Shown piece by piece: positions 1-6,331 of a DNA stretch of 12,249 bases. Positions within the stretch are counted from its first letter, which is position 1; each line of letters begins with the position of its first letter. Location of the stretch: assembly GCA_031552535.1 (NCBI GenBank), contig JAVBMJ010000060.1:1-12249 (forward strand), read 5' to 3'. Under the pieces are notes generated by a model, which worked only from the letters and a program-made list of their open reading frames with translations, ran no database searches and was not told the DNA's origin. Origin of the DNA: JAVBMJ01 sp031552535. GTDB lineage: Bacteria; Bacteroidota; Bacteroidia; Bacteroidales; Rikenellaceae. The translations under genes and the position numbers were made by a program.

Positions 1-2
1 CG

Positions 3-134
3 CTATTCGCATGGTTGTTAGAAAAAACAGATATTCAAAGAGCATCAAAGGTCAGATCGACGAATGGATTGATTGTGCATATTTTCAGTAAACTCGCTGC
101 TGTATTTTTGAAAAAACTCGTGTTTAACTCTTAA
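3..134 (+). pseudogene. Probable C-terminal end of a transposase (cut by window edge)
   Basis: The third frame is open from the window edge to a TAA at 132-134, giving 43 residues with no start visible. The stretch includes LFAWLLEKTDIQRASKVRS followed by a segment with GLIVHIFSKLAA. From memory this resembles the extreme C-terminus of DDE transposases of insertion sequences, where a W-L-x-E-K motif is followed by a basic 'K-V-R-S/A-x-x-G-L' stretch and a hydrophobic helix. The stretch is richer in A+T than the his genes downstream, which fits a transferred element. I cannot tell whether the gene is intact upstream of the window, so 'pseudogene' is only a label for a partial gene. A 26-codon reading in frame 2 (11-91) competes but is shorter. 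The assignment is tentative. Confidence 0.35.
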
Positions 135-158
135 TTCGCATATATTATACAAGCTGTA

Positions 159-230
159 TTTTCCGGCCCGCCACCCACCCCCCCGTGGCGCTGAACGCCA
201 GGGGCCGCGGGTTGCTTTGCAACCCGGAAA
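159..230. repeat. GC-rich multi-hairpin intergenic element upstream of hisC
   Basis: This block is much richer in G+C than its AT-rich surroundings. TTTCCGG (160-166) pairs with CCGGAAA (224-230) as an outer 7-bp stem. Inside are CGCCAC/GTGGCG around a C-rich loop, TGGCG/CGCCA around CTGAA, and the perfect 8-bp hairpin CGGGTTGC-TTT-GCAACCCG at 208-226, whose last bases overlap the outer stem, so the two are partly alternative. It could be a REP-like palindromic repeat, the end of the upstream mobile element, or a leader structure of hisC. No T-run follows any stem on either strand, so a simple terminator is not supported. Confidence 0.5.
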
Positions 231-293
231 TAACAAATATTGTAACTATGGACATTATTGTTTAACTGCGTTTTATGGGAATATTTTAATATT

Positions 294-1322
294 ATGAACA
301 ATCTCCGGGCCCTGATGCGCCCAAACATACGCGACCTGAAACCATACTCAACCGCCCGTGACGAATACCAGGGTGATGTGGGCACATATTTAGATGCCAA
401 CGAGAACCCGTTCGATTCGGGCTACAACCGTTATCCCGATCCCTATCAGAAAGAGCTGAAAGAGGCGCTTTCGGCCATTAAAAGCGTCGAAGCGCGCCGC
501 ATTTTCGCCGGCAACGGTAGTGACGAGGCCATAGACCTTGTGTTCAGGGTTTTTTGCGTACCGGGGGTCGACAATGTGGTTTCGATGTCGCCGACTTACG
601 GCATGTACAAAGTTGCGGCGGAGATAAACGACGTCCGGATGCGCGAGGTGCCACTATTGCCGGGTTTCAGGCTCGATGCCGGCGCCATGCTGGCCGCTTG
701 TGATGCCAATACGAAAGCAATATTCCTGTGCTCTCCCAATAATCCCACCGGTAATGCTCTCGAACGGGAGGCGATTGAGCGTATATTGCGCGAATTTCAG
801 GGGATCACGGTTATCGACGAGGCCTACGCCGATTTTTACGACGGCGACAGTTTCTTGGCCCGCCTCGGCGAATATCCAAACCTTATCGTTCTGCAGACCC
901 TTTCGAAGGCGTGGGGCATGGCAGGCTTGCGGTTAGGCCTGGCATTTGCCGATCCGGTGATAATAGATACCTTTACCCGCGTCAAATACCCGTATAATAT
1001 CAATGTCGCAACGCAACGTATAGTGCTCGAAAAACTGCGCGAGGGAGTTGCCCGACAGGTGCAGGATATCATATCGCAGCGCGACGCCCTGTTGGTATCC
1101 CTGGATGAATTGGAGGTGGTGAAGGAGGTCTACCCCTCCGACTCCAATTTCCTGCTGGTACGGTTCGACGATCCGCGGGCCGTTTACGATATGCTGATCG
1201 ACCGGGGCATCATTGTGCGCGACCGCTCACAGGTGCCGTTGTGCGAAGGTTGCCTGCGTATTACGGTGGGTACTGAACAGGAGAACCGCAAATTACTGGA
1301 CATATTGAACAGTATAAAATGA
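294..1322 (+). CDS. hisC: Histidinol-phosphate aminotransferase HisC
   Basis: A PLP-dependent class I/II (fold type I) aminotransferase that converts imidazole-acetol phosphate to L-histidinol phosphate using glutamate in cytosolic histidine biosynthesis. Visible signatures are the N-terminal 'RPNIRDLKPYS..R.EY' and 'LDANENP' motifs, SPNNPTG at about residues 147-153, the PLP-contacting DEAYADF with D175 and Y178, and SKAWGMAGLRLG carrying the Schiff-base lysine K205 and phosphate-binding R213. The C-terminal LRITVGT substrate-binding segment is also present. The ATG at 294 gives 342 aa, close to the usual length of about 350, and makes the N-terminus line up with Bacteroides HisC; an in-frame TTG at 258 adds 12 residues unlike the family. 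The stop codon overlaps the hisB start (ATGA), so the two genes are translationally coupled. No clear TAnnTTTG promoter is seen just upstream. Confidence 0.95.
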   Translation: MNNLRALMRPNIRDLKPYSTARDEYQGDVGTYLDANENPFDSGYNRYPDPYQKELKEALSAIKSVEARRIFAGNGSDEAIDLVFRVFCVPGVDNVVSMSPTYGMYKVAAEINDVRMREVPLLPGFRLDAGAMLAACDANTKAIFLCSPNNPTGNALEREAIERILREFQGITVIDEAYADFYDGDSFLARLGEYPNLIVLQTLSKAWGMAGLRLGLAFADPVIIDTFTRVKYPYNINVATQRIVLEKLREGVARQVQDIISQRDALLVSLDELEVVKEVYPSDSNFLLVRFDDPRAVYDMLIDRGIIVRDRSQVPLCEGCLRITVGTEQENRKLLDILNSIK

Positions 1323-2446
1323 AAAAAAAGGCTCTTTTCATAGACCGCGACGGAACGATAATCGCCGAACCTCCCGTGGACTATCAGGTCGACTCGCTCG
1401 ACAAGTTGCAATTCGTACCCGGAGTCATAGGCGCCCTGTCGCGGATGCGCGGCCTGGATTATGAATTTGTCATGGCCACCAACCAGGACGGTCTTGGCAC
1501 GGACAGTTTTCCCGAATCCGACTTCTGGCCCGCCCACAACCGCATGCTCTCCACGCTCGAAGGCGAGGGCGTTGTGTTTGACGAGATTCTGATCGACCGT
1601 TCGTTGGAATCCGACCATCTGCCCACACGAAAGCCCGGGACCGGGATGTTCGGCCGCTACATGGGCGGCGGGTACGATCTCGCGTCGAGCTATGTTATCG
1701 GTGACCGGATTACAGATGTGATGCTGGCGCGTAATCTCGGTGCGCGGGCCATCCTGCTGCGTTCGCATGACGAAGGGATGCAAATGATCGCGGCAGAGGG
1801 GCTCGGGGATATTTGTGTGCTCATCACCGACAACTGGGACGACATCTGGCGCTTTCTGCGCTGCGAAGAGCGATGCGCACAGGTCGAACGCACCACGCGT
1901 GAAACCTCCATACGCCTGAGGCTCGACCTCGACGGCGGCCCGGGGTCGCAAATCGTATCGGGATTGGGGTTCCTCGACCACATGTTGTGGCAGGTGGTGC
2001 ACCACGGAGGCATTATGCTTGACCTCGAATGCAGCGGCGACCTCGAAGTCGACGAACACCATACGGTCGAGGATATCGCCATTGTTCTGGGTGAGGCAGT
2101 GTGGACGGCCCTGGGATCGAAACGCGGCATAGAACGCTACGGCTTCGCGCTACCAATGGACGATGCCGAAGCTATGGCGCTTTTGGATTTCGGTGGCCGC
2201 ATGGATTTTCGCTGGGACGCCACATTTCACAGGGAACGTGTGGGCGACATGCCGACCGAACTCTTCGCACATTTTTTCAAAAGTTTTGTCCAAGGTGCGC
2301 GATGCAACCTGCACATCACCGCCAGCGGCGATAATGAACACCACAAAATAGAGGGTATATTCAAGGCTTTCGCCCGGGCGCTACGCATGGCAATACGCCG
2401 CGATCCGCTGGGCTATGATCTGCCAAGCAGCAAAGGGCTGTTGTAA
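1319..2446 (+). CDS. hisB: Bifunctional histidinol-phosphatase / imidazoleglycerol-phosphate dehydratase HisB
   Basis: A 375-residue fusion enzyme catalysing two non-adjacent steps of histidine synthesis. Residues 1-170 are a HAD phosphatase: nucleophile D9 and acid/base D11 in FIDRDGT, TNQDG at 54-58, the lysine of RKP at 105, and GDRITD with D129 and D133. Residues 190-375 are the IGP dehydratase: FLDHML near 221, HH at 228-229, DEHHTVED at 245-252, H318, and GDNEHHKIEG at 338-346, which hold the metal-binding histidines and glutamates. The LPSSKGLL ending is typical of Bacteroides homologues. It starts inside the hisC stop codon. Compared with E. coli HisB, the phosphatase half lacks the Cys/His zinc-loop residues (the loop here is DRSLESDHLPTRKP, no Cys). 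hisG, hisD and the other his genes are not in the window. Confidence 0.95.
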   Translation: MKKKALFIDRDGTIIAEPPVDYQVDSLDKLQFVPGVIGALSRMRGLDYEFVMATNQDGLGTDSFPESDFWPAHNRMLSTLEGEGVVFDEILIDRSLESDHLPTRKPGTGMFGRYMGGGYDLASSYVIGDRITDVMLARNLGARAILLRSHDEGMQMIAAEGLGDICVLITDNWDDIWRFLRCEERCAQVERTTRETSIRLRLDLDGGPGSQIVSGLGFLDHMLWQVVHHGGIMLDLECSGDLEVDEHHTVEDIAIVLGEAVWTALGSKRGIERYGFALPMDDAEAMALLDFGGRMDFRWDATFHRERVGDMPTELFAHFFKSFVQGARCNLHITASGDNEHHKIEGIFKAFARALRMAIRRDPLGYDLPSSKGLL

Positions 2447-2477
2447 TGTAACACCCCCTCGTTTATATCTTTCCCTA

Positions 2478-2574
2478 AGAGTCTGTCTAAAATGAAGGTG
2501 TCTCGCTTTTGAAGTGACCCCCGAAAAGTTGTTGTCCAGCTTTTCGGGGGTCACTTCAAAAGCGAAACACCTTC
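2478..2574. repeat. Repeat copy 1: element-type left end plus 35-bp fold-back in hisB/hcp gap
   Basis: AAGAGTCTGTCTAAA (2477-2491) matches the left terminal repeat of the elements at 6094 and 11018. It leads into a fold-back whose arms, 2494-2528 and 2540-2574, are 35 nt each and complementary at 34 positions, around an 11-nt loop. The right arm ends 6 bp before the hcp stop codon, and hisB stops 31 bp upstream, so transcripts from both strands would run into the hairpin. The inner part, GAAGTGACCCCCGAAAAG followed by TTGTTGTCCA, resembles from memory the ends of IS150-group IS3-family elements. The matching right-hand terminal repeat of the AAGAGTCTG family is absent. Confidence 0.85.
2494..2574. 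terminator. Candidate two-way transcription terminator for hisCB and hcp
   Basis: The very stable 35-bp hairpin is the only strong structure between the convergent stop codons of hisB and hcp. No long U-run follows the stem on either strand, so it is not a textbook intrinsic terminator. The role is inferred from its position and stability. Confidence 0.45.
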
Positions 2575-2580
2575 TATGGA

Positions 2581-4221
2581 CTATATCCAGGCGTGCATGT
2601 CCGCATCGGCTGTGGATATGCCTCCTATTCCGAATTTCTCCACCAGCACATTGGTTACGTTGGGAGACAAGAATGCCGGAAGCGTAGGACCGAGGTGGAT
2701 ATTCTTAACCCCGAGCGATAGAAGGGCGAGAAGCACGATCACTGCTTTTTGTTCGTACCATGCTATGTTATACACGATTGGCAGGTCATTTACGTCGTCG
2801 AGCCCGAACGCGTCTTTCAGGGCGAGGGCTATGACTACCAGCGAATAGCTGTCATTACACTGCCCGGCATCCAGGACGCGGGGAATGCCGCCGATATCTC
2901 CCAAAGGCAATTTATTATAGCGGTATTTGGCACATCCGGCCGTAAGGATCACCGTATCTGAAGGCAGGGCCTGAGCGAAATCGGTGTAGTAGGAACGTGA
3001 ACGCATCCGGCCATCGCATCCGGCCATGACGACGAATTTTTTGATCGCACCCGACTTCACCGCTTCCACGACCTTGTCCGCCAACGCCAGGGTTTGGACA
3101 TGGGCAAAACCGCCTACGATTTCTCCATGTTCGATTTCAGTGGGCGGAGAACAGCGTTTGGCGTGTTCGATAATGGCAGAGAAATCTTTCTTGCCGCCTT
3201 CATTTCGTGCCGGAACATGTGTCGCACCGGGAAGACCTGCCGATCCGGTAGTGTAGATACGCCCCGCGTATCCCGCGTCGGCCAGTGGAGGTACAATACA
3301 ATTGGTGGTAAAAAGAACCGGCCCGTTAAAAGTTTCGAACTCCTCACGCTGGCGCCACCAGGCATTGCCGTAGTTGCCGATAAAATGCGGGTATTTCTTG
3401 AAGGCCGGATAGTAATTTGCCGGCAGCATCTCGCTGTGGGTGTATATGTCGATCCCCTGATCCGCGCTCTGTTCAAGCAGTTCCTCGAAGTCTTTAAGGT
3501 CGTGGCCGCTGACCAGGATCCCCGGACGGGAGCCGACACCTATATTCACTTTGGTGATTTCGGGATTGCCATATGTCGAGGTGTTTGCTCTGTCGAGCAA
3601 AGCCATAGCCCGCACGCCGCACTCTCCCATACCCAGAGTCATCGACACCAGTTCTGCTGCCGAAATATCCCGGCGGCTGATCTCGGAGAGCGCGTTTTCA
3701 AGGGTCTCATAGATCGACTCGTCTTCGTAGCCGAGGTTGAGCGCATGCTTTGCGTAAGCCGCAGCACCCTTGGCACCATATATAACGAGTTGTTTGAGCG
3801 AACGCAAATCCTCGTCGGGTTCGCTCAACACTCCTACCCCTGCGGCGGCATCCGCATAATCTTCGGGCCGGGCGGAAAATTCAACCTCATCCATTGCAGG
3901 AAGAGGTATCCCGCGCTTTTCAGCCGTACCGATCAGCATATTTTTGTTGGCCAATGCTTTTGTAATGCGCTCTTTTATCGCCCCGTCATCGAAATTGGCA
4001 TTGGTGATGGTGCAGAATAAGGCGTCGAGGATTGCCCGGCTCGTAGCCTTGTCAGCGGCACCTTTTTCACGAAGGGCACGGTTAACGACAGCTTCTCCGC
4101 GCACGACGTACAGCAACAGATCCATCAATCCTGCGGTCTGCGGCTGTTTGCCGCAAACGCCTTTTACCGTGCAGCCATGGCCTCCTGCGGCCTCCTGGCA
4201 TTGAAAACAGAACATGCTCAT
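2581..4221 (-). CDS. hcp: Hybrid cluster protein / hydroxylamine reductase Hcp (class I)
   Basis: A 546-residue cytosolic iron-sulfur enzyme; the family reduces hydroxylamine in vitro and NO in vivo, protecting anaerobes from nitrosative stress. The N-terminus has C5, C8, C17 and C23 in the C-x2-C-x8-C-x5-C spacing of the strict-anaerobe class, which carries a [4Fe-4S] cluster. All ligands of the hybrid 4Fe-2S-2O cluster are visible: H240, E264 in THSEMLPA, C308 in TTNCIVPP, C402 in GCDGR (the persulfide position), C430 in GCAKYRYN, C455 in GQCNDSY and E490 with K492 in WYEQKA. The ligand positions are each exactly four lower than my recollection of Desulfovibrio vulgaris Hcp, an independent check of the alignment. 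Two starts are possible (MSM; ATG at 4221 or 4215). It follows the iron-sulfur protein gene by 56 bp, so the two are probably cotranscribed. Confidence 0.96.
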   Translation of the reverse strand: MSMFCFQCQEAAGGHGCTVKGVCGKQPQTAGLMDLLLYVVRGEAVVNRALREKGAADKATSRAILDALFCTITNANFDDGAIKERITKALANKNMLIGTAEKRGIPLPAMDEVEFSARPEDYADAAAGVGVLSEPDEDLRSLKQLVIYGAKGAAAYAKHALNLGYEDESIYETLENALSEISRRDISAAELVSMTLGMGECGVRAMALLDRANTSTYGNPEITKVNIGVGSRPGILVSGHDLKDFEELLEQSADQGIDIYTHSEMLPANYYPAFKKYPHFIGNYGNAWWRQREEFETFNGPVLFTTNCIVPPLADAGYAGRIYTTGSAGLPGATHVPARNEGGKKDFSAIIEHAKRCSPPTEIEHGEIVGGFAHVQTLALADKVVEAVKSGAIKKFVVMAGCDGRMRSRSYYTDFAQALPSDTVILTAGCAKYRYNKLPLGDIGGIPRVLDAGQCNDSYSLVVIALALKDAFGLDDVNDLPIVYNIAWYEQKAVIVLLALLSLGVKNIHLGPTLPAFLSPNVTNVLVEKFGIGGISTADADMHAWI

Positions 4222-4277
4222 AACTGATTTATTTTATGGTATTATATTAATTTACATTGAAATGCCGTATGCGGCGT

Positions 4278-5162
4278 TTATATCCACTCTTCACTGAGTA
4301 CTTCGCCACGCACCGAAAGCACTATGACCTTCAGCGGAACATTGCGCCGGGCCTTCTGCCGCGCCATTTCAGCTATGCGCTGAAGCCCTACGCAACATGG
4401 CACCTCCATTACAACCACGGTCAGCGTGTCGATGCGGGCGGTGTCGATCATCGCGGTGAGCTTGTCGACATAGGATGGGATGTTACTGTCGAGTTTTGGA
4501 CACGCCACGGCCAGCATCTTGCCCCTCAGAAAGCGGCCGTGAAAATCACCGCATGCAAAAGCCGTACAGTCGGCAGCCAGCAACAGGTGGGCTCCCTGCA
4601 GAAATGGAGCCGCAGGATTCAACAGATGCAATTGCACCGGGAATTGCCTCAACTCAGACAAAGACGCCGGTGACAGGTTGGAAGACTGGAGTCCAGCCAT
4701 CTGCCTGGCCTCATGTGCTCCGGCCATACCTTCCTCCCTGTGACGCAAGTCACGCATCATAGAGCCCGGGCATCCGCAGGCAAGCGGTTTTTCATCTTCT
4801 GTCATCTTGCTCATATCTATGGTGATATTGTGTTTTTTGACATATTCGAGCCCCTGACGCAGCAACTCCGACTCGCCGTGCTCCTCCAGGTGCCGCAGGT
4901 GGGCCGCAATCACGGCCTCGCCTTTTGGTGCGATACGCTGCATTACAGCCTCCTCATTGTAGGGTTCGGCTTCGCGCTCTTCGAGTGTGATAGCCCCCAC
5001 AGGGCATTCGCCTATACACGCGCCCAGACCATCGCAATATAGTTCACTGACCATCACAGCCTTGCCGTCGATGAGTTGTAACGCTCCCTCGTGACACCCG
5101 GTCACGCACGCTCCGCAACCGTTACACAAAGTTTCGTCGATCTTTATTATTGTCCGTTCCAT
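4278..5162 (-). CDS. Iron-sulfur (ferredoxin-like) protein of the hcp operon
   Basis: A 294-residue soluble protein, probably the electron-transfer partner of Hcp. The N-terminus is a 2x[4Fe-4S] ferredoxin module: C13, C16, C19 and C23 form the first motif; the second is C43-x5-C49-x3-C53-P, where Leu46 replaces the usual second cysteine. After a linker (about 60-125) a larger domain follows with its own cysteines: CGCPGS at 129-134, DCTAFACGDFH with C199 and C204, ACPKLD with C221 and EVPCC with C256 and C257. I recall this C-terminal domain in proteins encoded beside hcp in other anaerobes, but I know no assigned function. The start ATG at 5162 lies about 22 bp downstream of a TActTTTG box. 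Electron donation to Hcp is inferred from gene order. Confidence 0.85.
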   Translation of the reverse strand: MERTIIKIDETLCNGCGACVTGCHEGALQLIDGKAVMVSELYCDGLGACIGECPVGAITLEEREAEPYNEEAVMQRIAPKGEAVIAAHLRHLEEHGESELLRQGLEYVKKHNITIDMSKMTEDEKPLACGCPGSMMRDLRHREEGMAGAHEARQMAGLQSSNLSPASLSELRQFPVQLHLLNPAAPFLQGAHLLLAADCTAFACGDFHGRFLRGKMLAVACPKLDSNIPSYVDKLTAMIDTARIDTLTVVVMEVPCCVGLQRIAEMARQKARRNVPLKVIVLSVRGEVLSEEWI

Positions 5163-5180
5163 GTTATATTATTCGGTACA

Positions 5181-5237
5181 GTGCAAAAGTACTGCCACAT
5201 AACCGGTATTTTTTGACACCTTTGTTGCATTTCGCAC
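5181..5237. promoter_or_regulatory. Candidate regulator-binding region between hcp operon and hcpR-like gene
   Basis: GTGCAAAA (5181-5188) and TTTCGCAC (5230-5237) form an inverted repeat matching at 7 of 8 positions, one overlapping the hcp-operon -7 box and the other lying upstream of the regulator -7 box. Between them, GGTAT and ACACC flank six bases (5205-5220) as an imperfect dyad. I do not know the binding motif of this regulator in Bacteroidota well enough to choose one. Confidence 0.25.
5184..5191 (-). promoter_or_regulatory. -7 promoter box for the iron-sulfur protein/hcp operon
   Basis: On the minus strand the bases read TACTTTTG, an exact match to the Bacteroidota -7 consensus TAnnTTTG. 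It would give a leader of about 15 nt before the ATG at 5162. No good -33 box was found, which fits a promoter needing an activator such as the divergently encoded regulator. Confidence 0.55.
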
Positions 5238-5249
5238 ATTTTTTTATCA

Positions 5250-5257
5250 TACCTTTG
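5250..5257 (+). promoter_or_regulatory. -7 promoter box for the Crp/Fnr-type regulator gene
   Basis: TACCTTTG matches TAnnTTTG. A TTG at 5225-5227 lies 22 bp upstream and could be part of the -33 element. The predicted leader before the ATG at 5322 is about 58 nt. Confidence 0.5.
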
Positions 5258-5321
5258 TAAAGCCTGGTAATAAGGAACGGCAAAGATCCGGCCCGTAGAA
5301 ACCATAATTTCAATTACAAAT

Positions 5322-5996
5322 ATGGACCATGCAGCATTGATGAGAACCACTCTTTTCGGCGGAATACCTGCCGACGAGTTGGAGGCGATACTCGAAAAAT
5401 TTAATATCAAAGAGACTATATTCCGGCGAGGGGAAATATTGGCCCGGCAGGACGAACCGTGCAACCGCCTGATTTTTCTGCTCACAGGGGCCGTCAAAGG
5501 AGAGATGAGCGCTCCGTCGGGCAAGATAGTCAAAGTCGATGACATCATAGCGCCCAATCCGCTGGCCATACTCTTCCTGTTCGGACCCGAGAACCGGTTC
5601 CCGGTACAGGCTACGGCGACCGAGAACGGCACAGCGTTGATAATACCCAAGCATGTCGTATTGCGAATGCTGTCGGGCAACGAGCAGTTGCTCAAAAATT
5701 ATCTCGACATTTCGGCCTCGTTTGCCGTACGCCTGAGCCACAAATTGCATTTCATGTCGTTCAGGACGATAAGGCAGAAAATAGCGATGTACATGTTATG
5801 GTTGTCTAAAAAGACCGGTGAAGACACATTCCGGCTCGACAAGACCCATACGGCCCTGGCCGAATATTTCGGGGTATCGCGTCAGGCACTCGAACGCGAA
5901 CTGAAAAGCATGGTCTCCGACAGGCTGATATCCCTGAACGGCAAACAGATTCATATTGTCGAGAAATCGACACTCGCGAATCTCGTCAGCTTCTGA
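5322..5996 (+). CDS. hcpR: Crp/Fnr-family regulator, probable HcpR (NO-responsive)
   Basis: A 224-residue regulator with an N-terminal cyclic-nucleotide-binding-type beta-roll (about 10-125), a dimerisation helix (about 126-160) and a C-terminal winged helix-turn-helix with the helix at about 176-205 (AEYFGVSRQALERELKSM). The only cysteine is C47, so the oxygen-labile [4Fe-4S] of true Fnr cannot be built. In Porphyromonas gingivalis the regulator HcpR controls hcp and is reported to bind heme and sense NO; this protein's size, domain order and position divergent from an hcp operon fit that role. The gene symbol therefore rests on context. The residues that would bind heme cannot be named from the sequence. 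The start ATG follows a recognisable promoter. It could also control other targets outside the window. Confidence 0.8.
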   Translation: MDHAALMRTTLFGGIPADELEAILEKFNIKETIFRRGEILARQDEPCNRLIFLLTGAVKGEMSAPSGKIVKVDDIIAPNPLAILFLFGPENRFPVQATATENGTALIIPKHVVLRMLSGNEQLLKNYLDISASFAVRLSHKLHFMSFRTIRQKIAMYMLWLSKKTGEDTFRLDKTHTALAEYFGVSRQALERELKSMVSDRLISLNGKQIHIVEKSTLANLVSF

Positions 5997-6093
5997 TCGT
6001 ACAAAAGGAAGATCCCCTGCCGTCTGTGTTTCCCGGCACTGTTTGCCGTCCCCGAAGGGTTCACCGGCCCGCTTTCAGTACCTGCCGTCTCTT
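5997..6093. other. Spacer downstream of the regulator gene
   Basis: This is the unique-looking part of a 335-bp gene-free convergent gap. It contains a 10-bp direct repeat, CCTGCCGTCT, at 6016-6025 and 6081-6090, and a third TGCCGTC at 6044. No ORF, promoter box or hairpin followed by a T-run was found. The rest of the gap, 6094-6331, is the repeat element described separately. Confidence 0.5.
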
Positions 6094-6329
6094 AGAGTCT
6101 GCCTAATTTTCCGATGGAAATATTGTGAAAGCCGAGGGCAATCGTGCGAGCAAGCTCGCAAAAGATTGCCGAGGCGCATCCAATATTATGTAAAATAGTT
6201 GCGACTTATTTTTAGGACTATTTTTCACGAAAATTGAGGAGCATAGTGGTACTATGTGACGGGATTTTCGTCGAAAAGAGACCAAAAAGAAACGATAAAT
6301 ACTTTACATAGGAAATTTGGACAGACTCT
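6094..6329 (-). mobile_element. Repeat copy 2: MITE-like element with nested palindromic insert
   Basis: The ends are inverted repeats: the left end TAGAGTCTGCCTAATTTTCC (6093-6112) matches the reverse complement of the right end (6311-6330) at 16 of 20 positions. The reverse complement aligns over most of its length with the element at 11018-11178, so the two are inverted copies; strand is given relative to that copy. A core palindrome carries CATAG-TGGTA-CTATG. It differs from that copy by about 70 extra bases near its left end that form a nested hairpin (6119-6187). No ORF of note lies inside. The right end stops 2 bp from the stop codon of the minus-strand gene. Confidence 0.8.
6119..6187. 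repeat. Nested three-level palindrome inside repeat copy 2
   Basis: AATATTG (6119-6125) pairs with CAATATT (6181-6187); within it GGCAATC (6137-6143) pairs with GATTGCC (6164-6170); within that GCGAGC (6146-6151) pairs with GCTCGC (6154-6159). The copy at 11018 lacks this block, so it is either a secondary insertion here or a deletion there. Confidence 0.8.
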
Positions 6330-6331
6330 TC

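Noticed and set aside
11..91. 26-codon reading in frame 2 at the window start
   Set aside because: It overlaps the longer and more protein-like frame-3 reading and has no recognisable features.
258..293. TTG start extending HisC by 12 residues
   Set aside because: The added residues do not match the HisC family, while the ATG at 294 gives the expected N-terminus.
1184..2062. Long minus-strand reading frame of 292 codons antisense to hisB
   Set aside because: It overlaps a clear bifunctional HisB with all catalytic motifs; its product has no recognisable motif and reflects codon bias of the real gene.
2494..2574. CRISPR repeat or tRNA-like structure
   Set aside because: A single fold-back with 35-bp arms, not a series of spaced repeats, and no tRNA arms or anticodon loop.
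3094..4020. Plus-strand frame of 308 codons antisense to hcp
   Set aside because: Shadow of hcp, whose cluster ligands are all intact on the other strand.
6094..6329. Small protein genes within repeat copy 2
   Set aside because: The short frames across it are not shared with copy 3 and have no start context, so the element is treated as non-coding.
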